Of a stretch of DNA of 64,000 nucleotides, positions 62,002 to 64,000 are shown in pieces. Below the pieces are notes generated by a model. The model saw only the letters and a list, made by a program, of their open reading frames with translations, was not told the DNA's origin and ran no database searches. The stretch is taken from positions 1,240,001 through 1,304,000 of the forward strand of contig JAZGUH010000223.1 of NCBI GenBank assembly GCA_037893225.1. Reading direction: 5' to 3'. Positions within the stretch are counted from its first letter, which is position 1. Every line of letters starts with the position of its first letter. The translations under genes were made by a program, and so were the position numbers. The stretch comes from Hippasteria phrygiana. Taxonomy: Eukaryota; Echinodermata; Asteroidea; Valvatida; Goniasteridae.

Positions 62002-64000
62002 CTAGAGCTGCAGCAGACCACTCTCTCCGACGACGTCCACGGCCGACAGGTGGCCCAGCAAGTGCCTGCCCAGGCCACGGAGCTCCCGGCGTAGCGACGA
62101 CTGGGCCGGATCAGACTTAGTCCTCGGGTAGGTCTTGCCATTCAGGAGCTTGTCCAAGAGGTAGTGTAGCCACAGGACATTGGTGTGAGAATTCCAGGGC
62201 TCCCAGTTATTGCTACAGGATGATCCAATTAAAAAAAAAAATAACGAACTTACCCCTACAGTCCCAAATCCTGCAATTTTAATATGATGTTAAATGCACC
62301 ATGGGAGTAGGGTTAATGAACATCTGTAGATTCACAGTGCCAACTATAAAAAAGAGTATTTTAACCCTAACATCCTGGGCTTTCATTTGGGGTAAAGTAC
62401 ACTATACTACAAAATACTACACAATTTCCTATTTGCCAGTGTAGTCACAGAGTACTGCATAGTACGGTTTACTACAAGTGGTATTTTGTAGTAATGGGTG
62501 AGGTTAGGGTTAAAAGAATACTAACTTTTCCTGATGACGGTCAAAGAATACCGAATACCGTCGAGTTGATACTGCTGGTTCTTCTGAAAGCCACATCTTT
62601 AGTTTAATAGGGGTATTAGTAATTGACACCCCGCGTTCTGTCTTGGATGAGTTCATCCACATGCAATCTACCCATAACTACGTAAGTCACTTGTGTTTGG
62701 CGACCTGGTCAACGGGCTACTCACTCGTTTTCTTCCTTCATTTTCCTGTAGACATCAAACTGGGGGTCGCCGCGACCAGTGAAGAGGGTCTCGTCGTTGG
62801 AGAGATCACAGTAGACAGTGCAACCGTCTGAAGAAGAAGTAATTACCAAGAAACCTCAAAACTAGAGGTCATCCAAGCAAGCGCCAAATCACACTGTCAT
62901 GGCCGTGCGTTCAAGACTGAGAGATTTTTCAATATTCATCTAGAAAGATCAAGATGGTCTCCCACATATTCTAAAAAGGTCGACTACCTTTCTTAAGCCC
63001 TGACAGGGTTAAACCAATCATACCCACCTGCAAAGCAATGGACACCAATTTGACCTCTTCTCCCTCCTGCAAAAAGCCATTGATGGTCTACTTAATAGAG
63101 TAAGCTGAATCAGGAGATACCTCCTCCACCTCCCAACCCATCCCTCAACCTCATCAGGTTGCCTACCTTTCTCAAGCCGCGACAGGGTGAAATCAATCAT
63201 CCCCACCTGCACGCCGTGGGACACCACCTTGATCTCTTCCCCCTCCAGCCAGAAGCTGATGGTCTTCTCTGAGGTTGGCAGGACCAACAGGTTGCCCCAG
63301 TGGAGGTCCCGATGCTCAAACTCCAGCGACTCCTCTGCCACGGCCAGGGATGTCGCTACTTGCTGGAAGATGCTGACGGCCTGGTGAACACTTTCAAGCT
63401 GTTGATATGATCCAAAACAAATTATCGTACGGGGTCGGACAGACGGGAATATTCAATCATTCATTGACTGTGTGACACTGTGACTCCACACATATCTTAC
63501 CTTTTTGCTCTCAAGGTCCACTCCACCATCAGCAAACTCAAACACAATGAACAATTGGTTTTCGGGAAATAAATCTGCGGGTAAACAAAAAATAAGGACA
63601 TTTCAAAAGTATAAATAAACTGTAAATGTTAATATTGCTGCGAATTATCAATATTCTTAGATCCATATTTGATTATTTAAACAAGGAAAAAGAACATTGC
63701 GGGTTCAGACACATGCTATTTCCACCGGCAACAGCTTGGGAACACGGCGTGACCCCATATGGGAACACGGCGTGACCCCATATGGGAATAGTGGTCTATG
63801 CATGTACATGCTTACTCTGTATAGGAAAAGGAAAAAGCACAGATTCTCGCGAAGGCTCAGGGCTCATAGCTAAAACGCTTACCCGGTCTATCGTTTTCGG
63901 ATTCCTTTCTGGCATTGTACTCGTCCCACTGCCCCAGCAAAATCTTGGGGTAGCTTCCTTGACAGCAAGACACATCATTGACTGTGATGAACCCGCCTGT
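62002..64000 (-). CDS. HASPIN: Haspin (histone H3 Thr3) kinase, 3' part
   Basis: Exons on the minus strand: 64000(edge)-63883, 63574-63501, 63398-63167, 62827-62725, 62212-62002, phases 1,0,1,2 all consistent, stop TAG at 62004-62002. Haspin is an atypical nuclear kinase that phosphorylates H3 Thr3 in mitosis to recruit the chromosomal passenger complex. Visible landmarks: GSYPKILLGQWDEYNARKES then ENDRP, NQLFIVFEFADGGVDLE (hinge), SLEFEHRDLHWGNLLV (catalytic loop), VGMIDFTLSRLEK (haspin Asp-x-Thr replacing DFG), DETLFTGRGDPQFDVYRKMK, and NVLWLHYLLDKLL in the C-lobe. The catalytic Asp and Asn and the metal-binding Asp are intact. The N-terminal region and N-lobe lie beyond the window. The C-terminus differs from vertebrates but has similar length. 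Confidence 0.95.
62988..63087 (-). pseudogene. Decayed partial duplicate of haspin catalytic exon
   Basis: About 100 bp that aligns to the 3' part of the haspin exon 63398-63167, including the exon end and donor (aaag|gtag). It lies in the following intron. The frame is still open, but the metal-binding Asp of IDFTLSRL is Gly (IGLTLSGL) and many residues differ. An AG (aagtag at 63093-63088) precedes it, but its phase (0 in) does not match the phase 1 end of the exon before, so it cannot be an in-frame cassette. A relic of tandem duplication. Confidence 0.8.
63737..63786 (+). repeat. 24-bp tandem duplication
   Basis: gggaacacggcgtgacccca with tatg occurs twice in direct succession in a haspin intron. 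Confidence 0.9.

Overview
This is animal (metazoan) genomic DNA, most likely from a marine invertebrate deuterostome, probably an echinoderm. Reasons: intron-rich genes with GT/AG junctions, metazoan protein families (ANAPC10, haspin, class A and class B receptors), a eukaryotic tRNA-Ala with a Pol III T-run, AT-rich introns full of short non-autonomous transposons, frequent tgtacatg-type and taggcctata-type words, and many poly-G/poly-C runs. The exact species cannot be read from the sequence. The small open frames scattered over the window are almost all shadows or repeat products. The real genes only appear when exons are joined by hand with matching splice phases.

Layout. (1) 465-760, minus: an exon of an unrecognised gene. 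(2) 5459-6960, plus: complete two-exon ANAPC10 (APC/C subunit 10, DOC domain, C-terminal Ile-Arg tail). (3) 9352-32530, minus: a complete ten-exon gene for a 547-residue endonuclease/exonuclease/phosphatase (EEP, DNase I-like) protein with an N-terminal signal peptide or anchor; every splice phase closes. (4) Inside its 9.1-kb sixth intron, on the opposite strand, lie two intronless rhodopsin-type receptor genes (15356-16828 and 19745-20722), divergent paralogs. The first carries a ~200-residue glutamine-rich third cytoplasmic loop. The second is preceded by a 178-bp tandem duplication that includes a short upstream ORF. (5) 32937-33009, plus: tRNA-Ala(AGC), 407 bp upstream of the EEP start codon. 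(6) 36215-54684, minus: a complete twelve-exon class B (secretin-type) receptor of 527 residues with a short, unusual ectodomain. (7) 62002-64000, minus: the 3' part of haspin kinase, cut by the window edge, with a decayed partial copy of its catalytic exon in the next intron.

About two dozen short inverted-repeat elements (MITE/foldback type, ~75-650 bp) and several tRNA-derived SINEs fill introns and intergenic DNA. Many belong to families with two or three copies in the window. Two families carry conserved regulatory-like motifs: a YY1-like site and a DR1 nuclear-receptor half-site pair. Satellite-type arrays occur at 4187-4622, 11107-11790, 22693-22876, 39534-39578 and 57668-58015.

No CRISPR array, prokaryotic operon, viral gene or autonomous transposase/reverse transcriptase was found. 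The genes here are not an obvious functional unit: a cell-cycle subunit, a mitotic histone kinase, three receptors and one secreted or membrane-anchored phosphodiesterase-fold protein. The most distinctive arrangement is the receptor pair nested antisense in the EEP gene.
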